DNA from: Aaosphaeria pasadenensis
Taxonomy: Eukaryota > Ascomycota > Dothideomycetes > Pleosporales
Length of the DNA stretch: 64,000 nucleotides
Assembly (NCBI GenBank): GCA_022813625.1
Contig: JAKLMB010000004.1
Location: 1,178,001-1,242,000, forward strand
Direction: 5' to 3'
Shown: in pieces, positions 44,898-55,837 of the stretch
How the letters are laid out: every line of letters begins with the position of its first letter
Numbering within the stretch: the first letter of the stretch is position 1
Notes under the pieces: generated by a model
What the model saw: only the letters and a program-made list of their open reading frames with translations
The model's database searches: none
What the model was told of the DNA's origin: nothing
Position numbers and translations under genes: made by a program

Positions 44898-46862
44898 GCA
44901 ATGTGGCATAGCGGATCTCGGCAAGCTTCAGGTTTTTAGCCTTCTCCGATCTTCTGTGTAACTAGGCGATGAGCCATCTCATTTGTGAGGTCGCTGGTGC
45001 TCTCTCTATACGCCATGCGATGAAAATAGTTGAGAATCGATTCGCAAAGCCGTCCTTGCTTACGATATCAGACAAACCTTAGCTGTCTTAACATGTTCAA
45101 TACCTTATCTTCATGCAATCATACCTGTGTATACAAGCCGAAATACATTGTGCAACAAGAGACGATGGTCTGTGCAGACTTCTGTCGGAACGGGTGGCTG
45201 CGCCCGCGTACATGACGGTGGCGTCCGGTTGCAACCTGTCAGATTGACAATACCAGCCGTGGACGCAGATTGCTTTTACGACATATTTTCACAATCTATG
45301 CCCCACGTTTCAGCGTGCCTTGCTATCACGAATTCAAAAGTAAGGTTCCACACTGTGCCCAAGTCGTAACGGGTGCGGCCCGGATTAGCGCAGGAATTGG
45401 CCAGTGCCAGATATGTGAAGTACCGATCACAAGAGTGACTGATCATTATCCTCATATCATAGGGAGATTGCTTTAAACGTGCTCTGCGATGAGCATGTTA
45501 TTACCGATAGCAATTTACTGCAGTGTACAATCGAAGAGTATGCGTACGATGGTCTGATTCTTGATAACTCGGTGACGGCAACCTCTACAACTTTCGACAC
45601 ATAGCAAAGGTAGCCTAGGAACCAGGTACATGTCATTTGTCTACGGATACTGTAAATGTTCAATTCGCCACGTCCCAGCGATGTGGAGTTGGCAGCTGTC
45701 ATGCCAAGGTTTGCTACGCATGCGCACTCCCGTTCGCATATGCACGTCACCCTATCAAGACGAACTGACAGCGGGACCAAACCAAATGAGCAATTTGCGA
45801 CCTACCATAGCAATATTCATGATTGCTCTCTGAATATCATTGATCTGATATAGGTGAATTACAACTGCAAGTGACGCATCAGAGTTCCGTTGAGGATAAT
45901 GGACGGATCCATTCATGATGAGATCGTCAACAGCGCATATGCAAGGTTTTGTCGGGAGACTATTACCCGCAGAGAAGCATATAGGTAAACCGTACGGGCC
46001 ATGAGAGTAAACTTAAACATGCGGGTGGCCAATAGGCATCGTTATCTTAGAATCTCTCTCGAAGATTATGGATCTCATTTGTTGATTCCCGCACGGTTGC
46101 TTCGCCTTCACGGTTGCTGGTAACGACTCGATGGTCAACTTTTGTGTGCTCTGCGGGAAGGTACCTTAAGGATAGCTAGGATACTCTCCCTGGCTACGAT
46201 AGCAACAAAGAGGCATGGGCCGCTCAAGTAACCCGCCCTACAGGTACGCGGCACTGGGAGTAAATTGAGATATAAAGATAGACTCACATCTCACGTTCTC
46301 TTCGTTACTCCTCTACAACTGTAGCTCTACGGGCGGTTTGTATTATCTTGTATCGAGCTTGTAATTTTTGAACTGTAGTAGGTGATCACCTGGCCTACGA
46401 AACGACATCACTGACAGCTGGATAGCGTTGTTTGTATTTGTTCATGTACTTCTGTACCCCAGAAAGGGCTATACTAGACCTCCAGCCCGACACCGCGACG
46501 ATATTTCCATCGTACTGGCTGCAGTCCAATAGCAGACCATAAGAAAGGTTCATAACTCATGAGTTCTGACACGCAAGCCTTTTAATCACTGCTAAGTCTT
46601 GTGATCCATTGCTTTCCTCCGAGAACCCTTTATTGTTCGATACGGACTTCACATCGCGAAACTGTGAATGCGGAAAATCGAATCACTTGACATCACCCCC
46701 ACACCATTCACCGACAGTTCGTAAGAGAGCATCGTCCACTACTGTTAATCACCTGTGTGAATGGCGGTAAAGGTACATTTCCGCGAATGATCCGTACCTG
46801 AACCCGACATACTACTTAAGCTCACAAAGTCGTCGCGCCCTGCGCAAGCATTTCTGATTGTT
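44898..46862. other. 2-kb intergenic region, nothing supported
   Basis: Frames of up to about 107 codons exist on both strands, but none has a motif, a usable splice pattern or biased composition. It presumably holds the promoter of the Myb-like gene. Confidence 0.5.
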
Positions 46863-48273
46863 ATGGCAGCAGCACTGCAGAACTCCCATCGCTTTCAGAA
46901 ACCCGCTCAAACCTGGACATCCTGTGTTCGTCCACAATCGCGACCTTCGATTACTCCAGCAGCAGACAGACGTCGACGTGCTGTGTCTCCAAACTCTGGA
47001 TCAGCTTTTCTTACAGTGGTAGGTGAAGCCCTTCGTTCGTGAGTGCAGTTATTTGGTTATCTTACAGGGAACTGCGCAGAACATGACATCCACACCAGCA
47101 TCGAATCAGCCACCTTTCGGGTTTAATACTCCAGTCTCGTCATCCTACGCAATTATGGAGGAGAACACTCCAGCATGGAGCTCAATACCGACTTCTCTTG
47201 ACTACTGGCGTCCCTTGGTGCAAACAGACACTAAGTGGGATGTATCTTCAATCAAATCCGAGAAAGTCCCTGTCACCAATTCGCAGGTACCACAGGCATC
47301 CTACAGTTCCTTCTTAAGTTATCGAAGGTTGGATACTGGAAACGCCCTTACATCACAGTCACCCATCAGCATGCTCAGCGAACCTTCCGATGGTCAATCA
47401 AGCACCGAGGGATTTCTGAGTTCGTCCCCATGTTGGAGCGGCAATGACGCATCGCTGGTTCTCCCAAGCGTGTCGATGTCGAAGTTCTCCATTCCTTCGT
47501 CCAATCTCTTGGGGAGTCAGACGTTCTTCAATGCGAATCCCGAGCCTCACTATACCAACCCTCTGCCACTCCGTAGTCAAGCACCTGTGCAGCATGACGT
47601 CTACCACCAGTCTTCTCCTCTGTTCTTCGACTACGCCAACACGCCAATCGACAAGCAACAATCAACCTTTCCGCAGTACTACGAGGTCATGCCTTCCGTC
47701 GAAACCTTCGAGAGTCTACCATCCAGTCGAGACGACTCGTTACGTGACACCCTCGAGGTTAACTCGCCATACGAGACGCATCAGGAATTCAGTATGGGAA
47801 ATGCTCAGGGAGAATTCATGGCGGGTGACAGGATAGTTGCGCGTCGTCACTACGAGGATCAAGAGCTCTTGGAGCTGAAGCAGGCCGGTCTGACATACAA
47901 GGAGATCAAGATGAGGATAGGGACGCATGTGGCAGAATCAACCTTGAGAGGGCGCTTTCGATCGTTGATCAAGCCAAGGACAGAGCGTGTTCGAAAACCA
48001 AAGTGGACTGATAGAGATGTAAGTTTTTCTGGCCTTTGAGTTGTGCTCAACTGACCCTTTGATCAGATTCGGCTCCTGACAGATGTGGTCAAACGCGAAC
48101 TCGACAAGCTGGATGCTGTGTACAAGCATGCCACCCGAGAGCAGAGGCTGTCTAAGATATCCTGGAAGAAGATCGCCGACCATATCAGTGACCATGGCGG
48201 TTCGTACCATTTCGGCAATTCGACGTGCAAGAAGAAGTGGATCGAGATCGAGCACCTCTCGTCTTTATTGTGA
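46863..48273 (+). CDS. Myb/SANT-like DNA-binding protein
   Basis: Exons 46863-47018, 47068-48018 and 48067-48273 join in phase 0 with introns of 49 and 48 bp to give 437 aa. The first exon is supported only by frame and splice sites; a shorter product from the ATG at 47083 is possible. Residues 1-300 are Ser/Pro/Gln-rich and probably disordered, as in an activation region. The C-terminus has a helix-turn-helix-like part (ELLELKQAGLTYKEIKMRIG, RGRFRSL) and a Myb-type repeat with its Trp residues in KPKWTDRDIRLLTDVVKREL and SKISWKKIADHI, NSTCKKKWIEIE. It is likely a nuclear transcription regulator. Targets are unknown. Confidence 0.78.
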
Positions 48274-48720
48274 AGACCTGGTGGTTCGAGCCATGGCCTG
48301 TACCATTATACTGTCGGTCTTCATTCATTTTTCCATAGGCATATCTGTTCATGGGAGTAATCGGCGTGGGGGGTTCCAACATATTTGCCATTGATGCAAC
48401 TTTCTCCCTCATCTCGGATTAGGATTTATCACATTTTCGTTGATCTAGAATACTGGAATAATGTTAACTTCAATGGATGCCGACCAAAGGAAGTATACGA
48501 GGCGGGATACAACAGATTTTGATATTCCAGGTCCGAATAAATTACTATTACAGACTTAATTACTATCGTGGAGTCATGAATGGTGAAAGAAGTGTCTGCA
48601 GTTCACCATGACGTTGCTTTAAACATGGGACGTGCACGAAGTAGCTCGCGTCGGAGTTCCCCACGTAATGCAGTTAGAAACAATGGATCGCTCGTAACTT
48701 TACAACAATAGCATTTGACG
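48274..48720. other. intergenic, no gene seen
   Basis: About 450 bp with no gene. The plus-strand flank is the 3' end of the Myb-like gene and the promoter of the Ap4A phosphorylase gene. Confidence 0.5.
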
Positions 48721-49860
48721 ATGTTGTTAGGACTTTCAGATACGCTTCCTCGTCTGGTAGAAGCGAAATACAAGGCAGCAAAAGGTGCACAGAGCCTAAT
48801 ATTTTCACCCACAGAGCTCGCAATACTCCGCGCACCAAACGGCCTTCCCGTACGAGCTTCCCCACCGCCTCCATGCACTTCACTGACGGCCCGCGTAGTT
48901 TCAATTGAGATATTGCCCATCCCTTGCGAAGAAGCCCCAGCCTCTGGCACAGAAAACCCCCCAGACGAAGAAGCCGAACCCCTTCGAGAATCCTGACCCA
49001 GCACTACACATTGCAGATATCCCCAGCTCGAACCCTACCCATTACTTGGTACTCAACAAGTTCCCAATAATCCCAGAACACTTCATACTTGTCACGAAGA
49101 GCTACAAACAGCAAACACACGCCCTGGAGGAGGATGATTTGGAGGCCACATACGTTTGCTTGAAAGCATGGCAAGGCGACTTGGCGAATGGCCAACAGCG
49201 ACGACTGTTTGCCTTCTTCAATTCCGGAGAACATAGCGGAGCGAGCCAGCCGCATAGGCATCTCCAGTTTCTGCCTGTCGAGAACGTGAAGGCGGATAAT
49301 GAGAACAATGATTGGGAGCTACTAATCGATGATATTCTGGCCAACGCAAAGCCAGCTGACCAAGGTATTCGCCATTGTGTATTGTCCGTGAGTGAAGTTT
49401 GCAGCTGAAGAAGTGAATAGAGGGCTTGCTTCAAAATGCGGCCGTGCCTTTTACCCATTATGCCGTCCGTTTTCCTGATGAGCCCACCCCGAGCCAGCTT
49501 TTGAAAGCGTATCATGATCTCTACCGTGCAGCAGAAAAGGCTGTGCGAGAGTTTAGACAAAATGATCCTGCAAAACTGGCACTCCACTCTACGGAGGGAG
49601 GAGACCTTCCAATAAGTTACAATCTCGGTATCACGACATCTGGAATGGTCATATTGCCTAGACGTGCTGAGGGCGGCATGCTTCGACGAGATGACGGGAC
49701 CGAGGTTGGGTTCGTCGCACTGAACGGGACCACATTGGGAGGCACTCTTATGGTCAAACATGAGGAGGAATGGAAGACGCTCCGCGCACAACCCTCCAAG
49801 CTTGATGGAATACTGAATGCTATTGGGATACCGAATACGTCGCATACACAAAAGCTCTAG
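48721..49860 (+). CDS. APA2: ATP adenylyltransferase (diadenosine tetraphosphate phosphorylase)
   Basis: Exons are 48721-48849, 48899-49364 and 49421-49860, with introns of 49 and 56 bp; the protein is 344 aa. The order of blocks is as in yeast Apa1/Apa2: LPRLVEAKYKAAKGAQSLIF, FQLRYCPSLAKKP (restored across intron 1), NPFENPDPALHIADIPSSNP, YLVLNKFPIIPEHFILVTK, AFFNSGEHSGASQPHRHLQF and FTHYAVRF. The histidine triad-like HRHLQ holds the nucleophilic His of the GalT/HIT superfamily. The enzyme splits Ap4A with phosphate to ATP and ADP and so controls dinucleoside polyphosphate levels. It is expected in the cytosol. The choice between Apa1 and Apa2 is by similarity only. Confidence 0.93.
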
Positions 49861-50270
49861 GGCTCTAAGTGGACCGTATGTACAAGTAGTGTAGCAAAAC
49901 GGTAGGACGACTTTGTCGCGTACCCTTGGACGCGACGATCCCAGTGAAGGCTCATCAAACCCACACCCAGCTGTGCATCCCTCCATGAACAGAATGAGTC
50001 ATTCATATCTTGTGAATGCGATTATATCAGTAATCTGCCAAACGTCGTAGCCTCTCAAGTGCTTCCCGCACGGATTCTAGCTGCTCCTCGGCATGTGATA
50101 GGTTAGTTCCAAAGCCACCTCTCCACGGACCCCGTGACCACGCGTTTCCCATCTCCATACATTCATAAACCCGCGTCATTCCATCCCAATATCAAATCTA
50201 TAATCTTAACATACGTCTTCTTCCTCATTCTCAAACTCCTAGTGAAAAACAAAAAAAAGGAACCGCAAAA
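49861..50270. other. intergenic, promoter region of MGMT gene
   Basis: 410 bp without a convincing frame. An A-rich stretch lies directly before the next start codon. Confidence 0.5.
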
Positions 50271-50681
50271 ATGGCTAAAGTGACCGAATACCAGACCCGC
50301 GTATATACCCTCTTGCAGCAGATCCCGGAGGGACGAATTACTTCATATGCAGCCATGTCGAAGGCGTTGAATTCATCACCACGGGCAGTTGGCGGCGCGC
50401 TGAGGAACAATCCATTTGCTCCGGAGATTCCGTGTCATCGTTGTATCGCGAGTACTGGTGTAAGTGTTTCTTTGTAATGACAGATATACAGTACGACTGC
50501 TAAAATGACGGGATGATAGTTCATTGGCGGGTTCAAGGGAGACTGGGAGAAAGTACCAAGCGGGCAGAATCAAACGTCAAAACTGGAGTTGTTGAAGGGG
50601 GAGGGCGTGTTGTTCGATCAGAACGGGATGCTGATCGACAAAACGCTGTGGTGGGATGATTTCAATCTGAAAAAGCTGTGA
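50271..50681 (+). CDS. methylated-DNA--protein-cysteine methyltransferase (short MGMT)
   Basis: Exons are 50271-50459 and 50520-50681 with a 60-bp intron joined in phase 0; the protein is 116 aa. It consists only of the catalytic C-terminal domain. RITSYAAMSKALNSSPRAVG is the helix-turn-helix with the arginine finger, NNPFAPEIPCHRCIASTG contains the alkyl-acceptor Cys, and FIGGFKGDW follows. It repairs O6-alkylguanine by transferring the alkyl group to itself. Alkyltransferase-like proteins such as S. pombe Atl1 have similar size but Trp in place of the Cys; the PCHR here favours true transferase activity. It lacks the N-terminal domain of longer MGMTs. Confidence 0.92.
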
Positions 50682-50903
50682 TCGGGTTGCATTTTGACAA
50701 CATGGTTATCTTCTCTGTGCAAAATTATCCATCTAATGAATAATGAATATCATACAAGTTGCCCAAAAAGCGAGTGTCTCTCAACTGCATTCGCGCATTG
50801 CTGAGAAATCTGCCCATTGATTATTAGCGACCAATGACATCGTCGCTACCTTGCACTTCTCCCACGACCTCAAACCTTCAACTTCCCCACTTCAACATCC
50901 AAG

Positions 50904-52690
50904 ATGCCTCCCAAAAAGAAAGGATTCATAAAGCCCAAGGGTAAAGCCAAGCCAAAGGTACTTCCCTGATCATGGAATTTCATCATCCATTCGCTCTAAC
51001 ACGTTCAGGCGAATGACCCACAAACCGAAAACGACTTCTTGGAAGCTGCAGACGAAGAAGAAGCCGGCGCAGGGAAATGGAAAGCTGGCGATCCCGCAAA
51101 AGCAACACGCTTCTACAACCGTGCGATTGATTTCTACAATGCTGGTCTCGCGCGGTATCCGAATTCCTTTGATCTGGCCTACAACAAGTAGGTTCCATCT
51201 AGGCTCGACTGGATTCAAAAAACATGCTGACTCACGTGCTCAGGGCAAATCTCGAATATAAAATGAGCGAGGATGAACGAATCATTGCAATCCTTGGAAA
51301 TAAGATACGACTTCTTGAGGAGACGTTACAATCTCATCGCTTCGCACTTTCTTTGAATTCCGAGAATACGGATGTCTTGTTCAACACCGGCCAGGTTCTG
51401 GCCTCATTGGCAGAAGCAATACTCGAGGAGGGTTCCCACGATGAAGCAAAGATTCCCGCAAGGAAGTTTCTCGAGGAAGCCACAGACATATTCACCCAGT
51501 GTCTCGATATCCAGGTCCGAGAATACGAGCAGATTCAGCACGACATAGCCCAAGCCAACGAAGCACGAGACGACCAGAACACCGCTCCATCGGCACCTCC
51601 TGCTCAAACAAGACGAGAGTCTTCCGCATCTTCCACCTCATCCTCAGCACAAGGAGAATGGGCCACCGTCCTCGAACCCCTGACCCCAGAGACCATCCTC
51701 GAGACCTGCACCGCGCAACTCGCAGCCCTGACAACCCTCCTAGGACTCTACGACCCCTCTGACCTCCTCGCGCAAGAATCCCGCGCCCAAACCGGCCTCT
51801 CAACAGCAAACACCCGCATCCCAACCCTCATAACCCTAATCCCCACCTCCCCCTTCACCAAACCCGCCGAAGACCCGGCCCCAGGCCCAACCCTTTCCAT
51901 CGGCTCGACCGCCAACGCAGAGGAACCGGACTCCCTCCCCCGCGACGACGCCCTCCTCGCAGCCGCGAACTTCAAATCCAACATCGCGGAGCTCCAGTAC
52001 CGCAGCCACCAAAGCACCGCACCGCAGTACGCCGCACAAGTCTCCCAGATCTTCGCGCCCCTCGTTGAATCCCCGGCCCCAGACACCACCAACGACCCAG
52101 CCAGCAAAATCGGCATCGTCAACGCGCTGTCCGGACACGCGGACGCACTAATCGACCTCGCGTCTTCAGTCCACGACATGCTTTCCTCCTCCCCATCCCC
52201 TTCCAACGAAGAGCAGCAGGAAGCAGTAGAAACCCAATGGACATCCCTCACCCTCGCGCAATCCATCCTCACGAAACTCACCACCCCTACCAACCCCCCT
52301 AGCCTACCCCCGCTCTCACCCTCCCGCCTCGCAGATGTCTTCCTTGCCCGCGGCGACACGGAGTTGTTTCGCTTCCGGATCGCGGCGGCGAAGCCGGCGT
52401 GGGCGCAGAGTAGGGGCGTGTTGGTGGGGAACGCGGGGGTGTTTTATAGGAATGCGAGGGCGTATGCTGGGAGGGCGGGGGGAGGGGAGGTGCAGAGGAC
52501 GGCGGATGCGAAGGCGGTGGTTGCGGAGGTGTTGAAGGGGGTGTTTGGTGCTGGAGGGGCGGAGGCGGTGGTGGTGAATCCGGGTTGGAAGGGGAGGGCG
52601 GGAGATGTCGTGGGGGTTTTGGGGCAGATGGTTGAGGAGGGAGTTGTTGGGAGGGAGGATGCGGAGGGGGTGGTTGGGTTTTTGGCGTAA
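50904..52690 (+). CDS. TPR-like helical protein, fungal, unassigned
   Basis: Exons are 50904-50957, 51009-51187 and 51244-52690, with introns of 51 and 56 bp; the product is 559 aa. The N-terminus is very basic (MPPKKKGFIKPKGKAKPK), typical of nuclear or ribosome-associated proteins. TPR-like helices follow (KWKAGDPAKATRFYNRAI, RYPNSFDLAYNKANLEYKM, RFALSLNSENTDVLFNTGQ). Residues about 180-235 are a low-complexity Ser/Ala/Pro linker, and the end is Gly/Val-rich. A ribosome-assembly chaperone of the Acl4 type is a possible identity but I cannot confirm it. The last exon has markedly high GC and G-runs (52.4-52.7 kb). Confidence 0.82.
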
Positions 52691-53062
52691 GTGATGGGAT
52701 AAATGACAGGAGAGGTGAATGGGACGAGTAGAGGTGTGGTTGTTGGTCAGTTTGATATTATGTATGGGAGAGTCACAGCATGGTGGCAGAACAGGGTCTC
52801 GCGGTACATCGAGTATATATTTCTTTCTCGGCCTTGCGACTTTTCTTCTCTCATGTTTTTGCTATGAATACATATCTTCGTGGAATGACGACTCTAGTCA
52901 TTCGGATTCTTTCCCACGGCCCCCAACACCGCAGCTTCGCTCTACCATGTTTTGCAAGAACTTTTGGATGTGTCCATTGATATGGCAACTAATGCGTCAC
53001 ATATACATGCACATACGCTTCTTATGTCATAACATTACTTCTCCTAAATCGACTCGCGCGCT
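52691..53062. other. intergenic between convergent genes
   Basis: About 370 bp between the TPR-like gene (plus) and Swp1 (minus), whose 3' ends face each other. It presumably carries both polyadenylation regions. No gene was seen. Confidence 0.55.
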
Positions 53063-54046
53063 TCAACGCAGTCCAGCCAAACGACGCTCCTGCACCTCGG
53101 TCAAAGCGCGGCTTCCGCTCAAGAAAGCAACAAGTCCAACGACACCTGCGGCGGGCAGGGTCTGAAACAGGTTCCAGGTGGTATAGTACAAGAAGAAAAT
53201 GCCCTCCATGGCGAGAATGGAGCCGAAGAATAGCGCGTGGGAGATGGGAGCGTTGCTGAAGGCCTTGCTGAGGTGGTTCAAATTGGCGCCGAGAGTTGCC
53301 CATACACCGAGGAGGATGGGGACAGCAGCGAGCACGGCGGCAGTGAAGACCAAGGTGATGATCTTGGGGGGAGATTTGGGATCATCGCGGAAGATGTGGT
53401 GAATCTCGTTCTCCGCAGTGTAGCGTTCAGGCGCGGCGGGGACGGCAAGAGGTACGTTAGGATCGCGAGCGATGTTCAAATCGAAAACTCTGGCTTGGTA
53501 GGGAGTTGAGCTGCCGAATGAGCCAATAACGATGGAGGCGGGGATTGGCTTTGAGGAAGTGAGGAACTGGAAGGGGAGATCCTTCTGGGTCTACGATGGT
53601 TGTCAGTCAATCTAATATCAAAATCGCCATTGGGATTGTCACATACCAAATCGACCTTGCCTTTCCCGCTCTCCTTGACGCTGAAGACGAAAGACTCCTC
53701 AACACCGGTTGTGGGGTCGGTCAATGTTAGGAATGCCTGATGAGGCTGCTTCGCTTTCTTGCCATCGGTGGTGGTGATAAGGAGCTTCAAAGTGTCGGTC
53801 GCGCCTAATTTTACGGATTTCGCAAGAGGGGTGCTGGAGCTAAGCCTGAGGGTGGAATTGTAAGTCGAGAGCATAAATATAGGGCTTGGGAATGTATGCT
53901 CACTTTTCCTTGACGCCTGCGCCGACGCCCGCACCTTTGGCCTGCACGGTCAATGTGGCATCTTCAAATCCCCATGATGATGCGGCAGACACTAGGCATG
54001 CGCTCGAGAGCAGGAAAGAGATTATCGTGGTGCTCAGGAACCTCAT
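53063..54046 (-). CDS. SWP1: oligosaccharyltransferase subunit Swp1 / ribophorin II
   Basis: Exons are 53904-54046, 53647-53845 and 53063-53590, with introns of 58 and 56 bp; the protein is 289 aa, close to yeast Swp1 (286). A signal peptide (FLSTTIISFLLSSACLVSA) is followed by a lumenal beta-rich domain (FEDATLTVQAKGAG, TDTLKLLITTTDG, SFVFSVKESGKGKVDL). Three C-terminal membrane segments are then visible (IITLVFTAAVLAAVPILLGV, ALFFGSILAMEGIFFLYY, GVVGLVAFLSGS). The EIHHIFRDDPKSPP stretch just before the membrane part is characteristic. It belongs to the OST complex that transfers glycans to asparagine in the ER. Confidence 0.94.
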
Positions 54047-55837
54047 TGTTGTGATTGTGTTGTGTTGGTCGTGAAGCTTCACGCCAATGCTGGAGCTGGA
54101 CGTGAGACGTAAGCTGTCCTTTGCTATGGAGATGGTTCGGAGGTATCTTTGATCTCGGATATTAGATTAGATCTGAGTCTGGTCTTGGCGAGATTTAGTC
54201 ATCCAAGTCAATGACGCTGCCGACTCCGGGGGAATTCGCCGTCCACCTTTGATCGTTGAAGAACCATGGAACGCAACTATGGGCAACAAGAAGATATTCG
54301 CCGACATGTTCTGCCGTGATCGGAATGAAGATCCTCATTTAGTTTCCCGGCCAAAATAACTTGCAAACTGTCTTATCATCAGTCCACCTTTCACGCAGAT
54401 TCTCAAGCGACCAGCTCACAGCAGGCAGAGAGCAAACACCAGGGAGATTTGATCACATGAAACTACTCATAGCAAGAAAGCCGAGCAAACATTCCCTGTG
54501 CAACCCATTCTGTTTCGAGCGACTTGCCTTTCGATTCTAAAACAGTGGGTGTGGTCTTCCGCGCCATTCCCCCCTTCAAATGTGAGAATGACTGGTCTAA
54601 GCGCACTCTGACATGTGAAAGCAGCGACACAGGTCATGCCAGTGTACTAATCATGATGACGAAGACCATCGCTCTACCCGACCATTTTGGCACACGTTGA
54701 AAAATGACATGTTCATGTGAGAAGTCCAGCATTTGACTCATCAAGTAAGGATGGACCTGCATATAAGTTGCATAACGAATCGTTGCTGGCCACGAGCTGG
54801 ACAGGCGTGGGGGCTCGTTTGATCAATGTGGGTGGCCTTCATTCACAGGAAGCGTTGCGTACACCGTACTCGTACTGATACGTCAGACAGACTCTCAAGC
54901 TGTAATGCTGAGCACGAATGTCAGACCAGGAAAATCAATACAGCAGGTACTACGACGCCGTCCTTTGTGTGTTTGAGCGAGTCAGTCCACCAAAGATTGA
55001 ATGGTACGCTGGGCTCTTCTAGGAAACGCTGAATCAACACCATGGAACAGGAAATCGCCGATTCCACGATGGCCATGTGCCAACGTGCATTTGTATCCGA
55101 TGATCTTAAGGACGGAAATAGGTATTTGATCTGATTGGACTGTTCGGTCAAAAACAACGCGGAACATGTACCTACAACAGTAGATACGAGTAGCAATACT
55201 TGTATCAGTTACTGTACTCTTAAGGGAATAGCAAGCATTTACACCCCTGCATTCATGTTCCTTGTCCAGTAGCCATGCCGGCATCAATGTGATGACGTTC
55301 GGCTGCTGAAAGTGTTGCTCATGTTTTATCCCTTGCTCAACCATAGGAACAGCACATTCAGCCCATCTTACAATTCCAAGATTGGTATTACAAGTGGGAT
55401 GATTATTTCCCTCAACTATTTACAGCTGAAAAGTACTTCTACAAGTAGCTACCACTTCTTCTTCTATAATATACACTAACACTCTCGTTCCTGCTTCCCC
55501 ACAAGAAACCCTGGTCCCGATCTCGCACTAGATCATCCGCACTTCGCGCAGCTAAACTGTCTTCCACTTGCGCGTGACCTACCCGACCTACACAGTGTTG
55601 CTATCCGTCCGGCGTTTCCTACTTTTAATATTGAAGACATCCCCTCCGTCACCCTACTATTGACCTACCTAATTACCCCAGGCGAAGCGCACCCCTAAAC
55701 CACACGAGTTTCCTACCCTATTTCGAGTCCTCGAAACCTACGGTTGCTGTCGTTCCTGGATTCGTTTACTCTCCCACCGCCCACTCGAGGCCCTCCGCAG
55801 CCGTCGCAACACAGGCGCATGGCGAATACACACCCTC
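54047..55837. other. intergenic region upstream of Swp1 and of the patatin gene
   Basis: About 1.8 kb. The only coding signal is at its right end, where the frame of the patatin gene stays open upstream to a good splice acceptor at 55681. The rest shows nothing supported. Confidence 0.5.

Noticed and set aside
51748..52359. Minus-strand frames of up to 203 codons over the TPR-like gene
   Set aside because: They lie fully within exon 3 of the TPR-like gene. Their Arg/Ser/Gly-rich content follows from its GC-rich codons.
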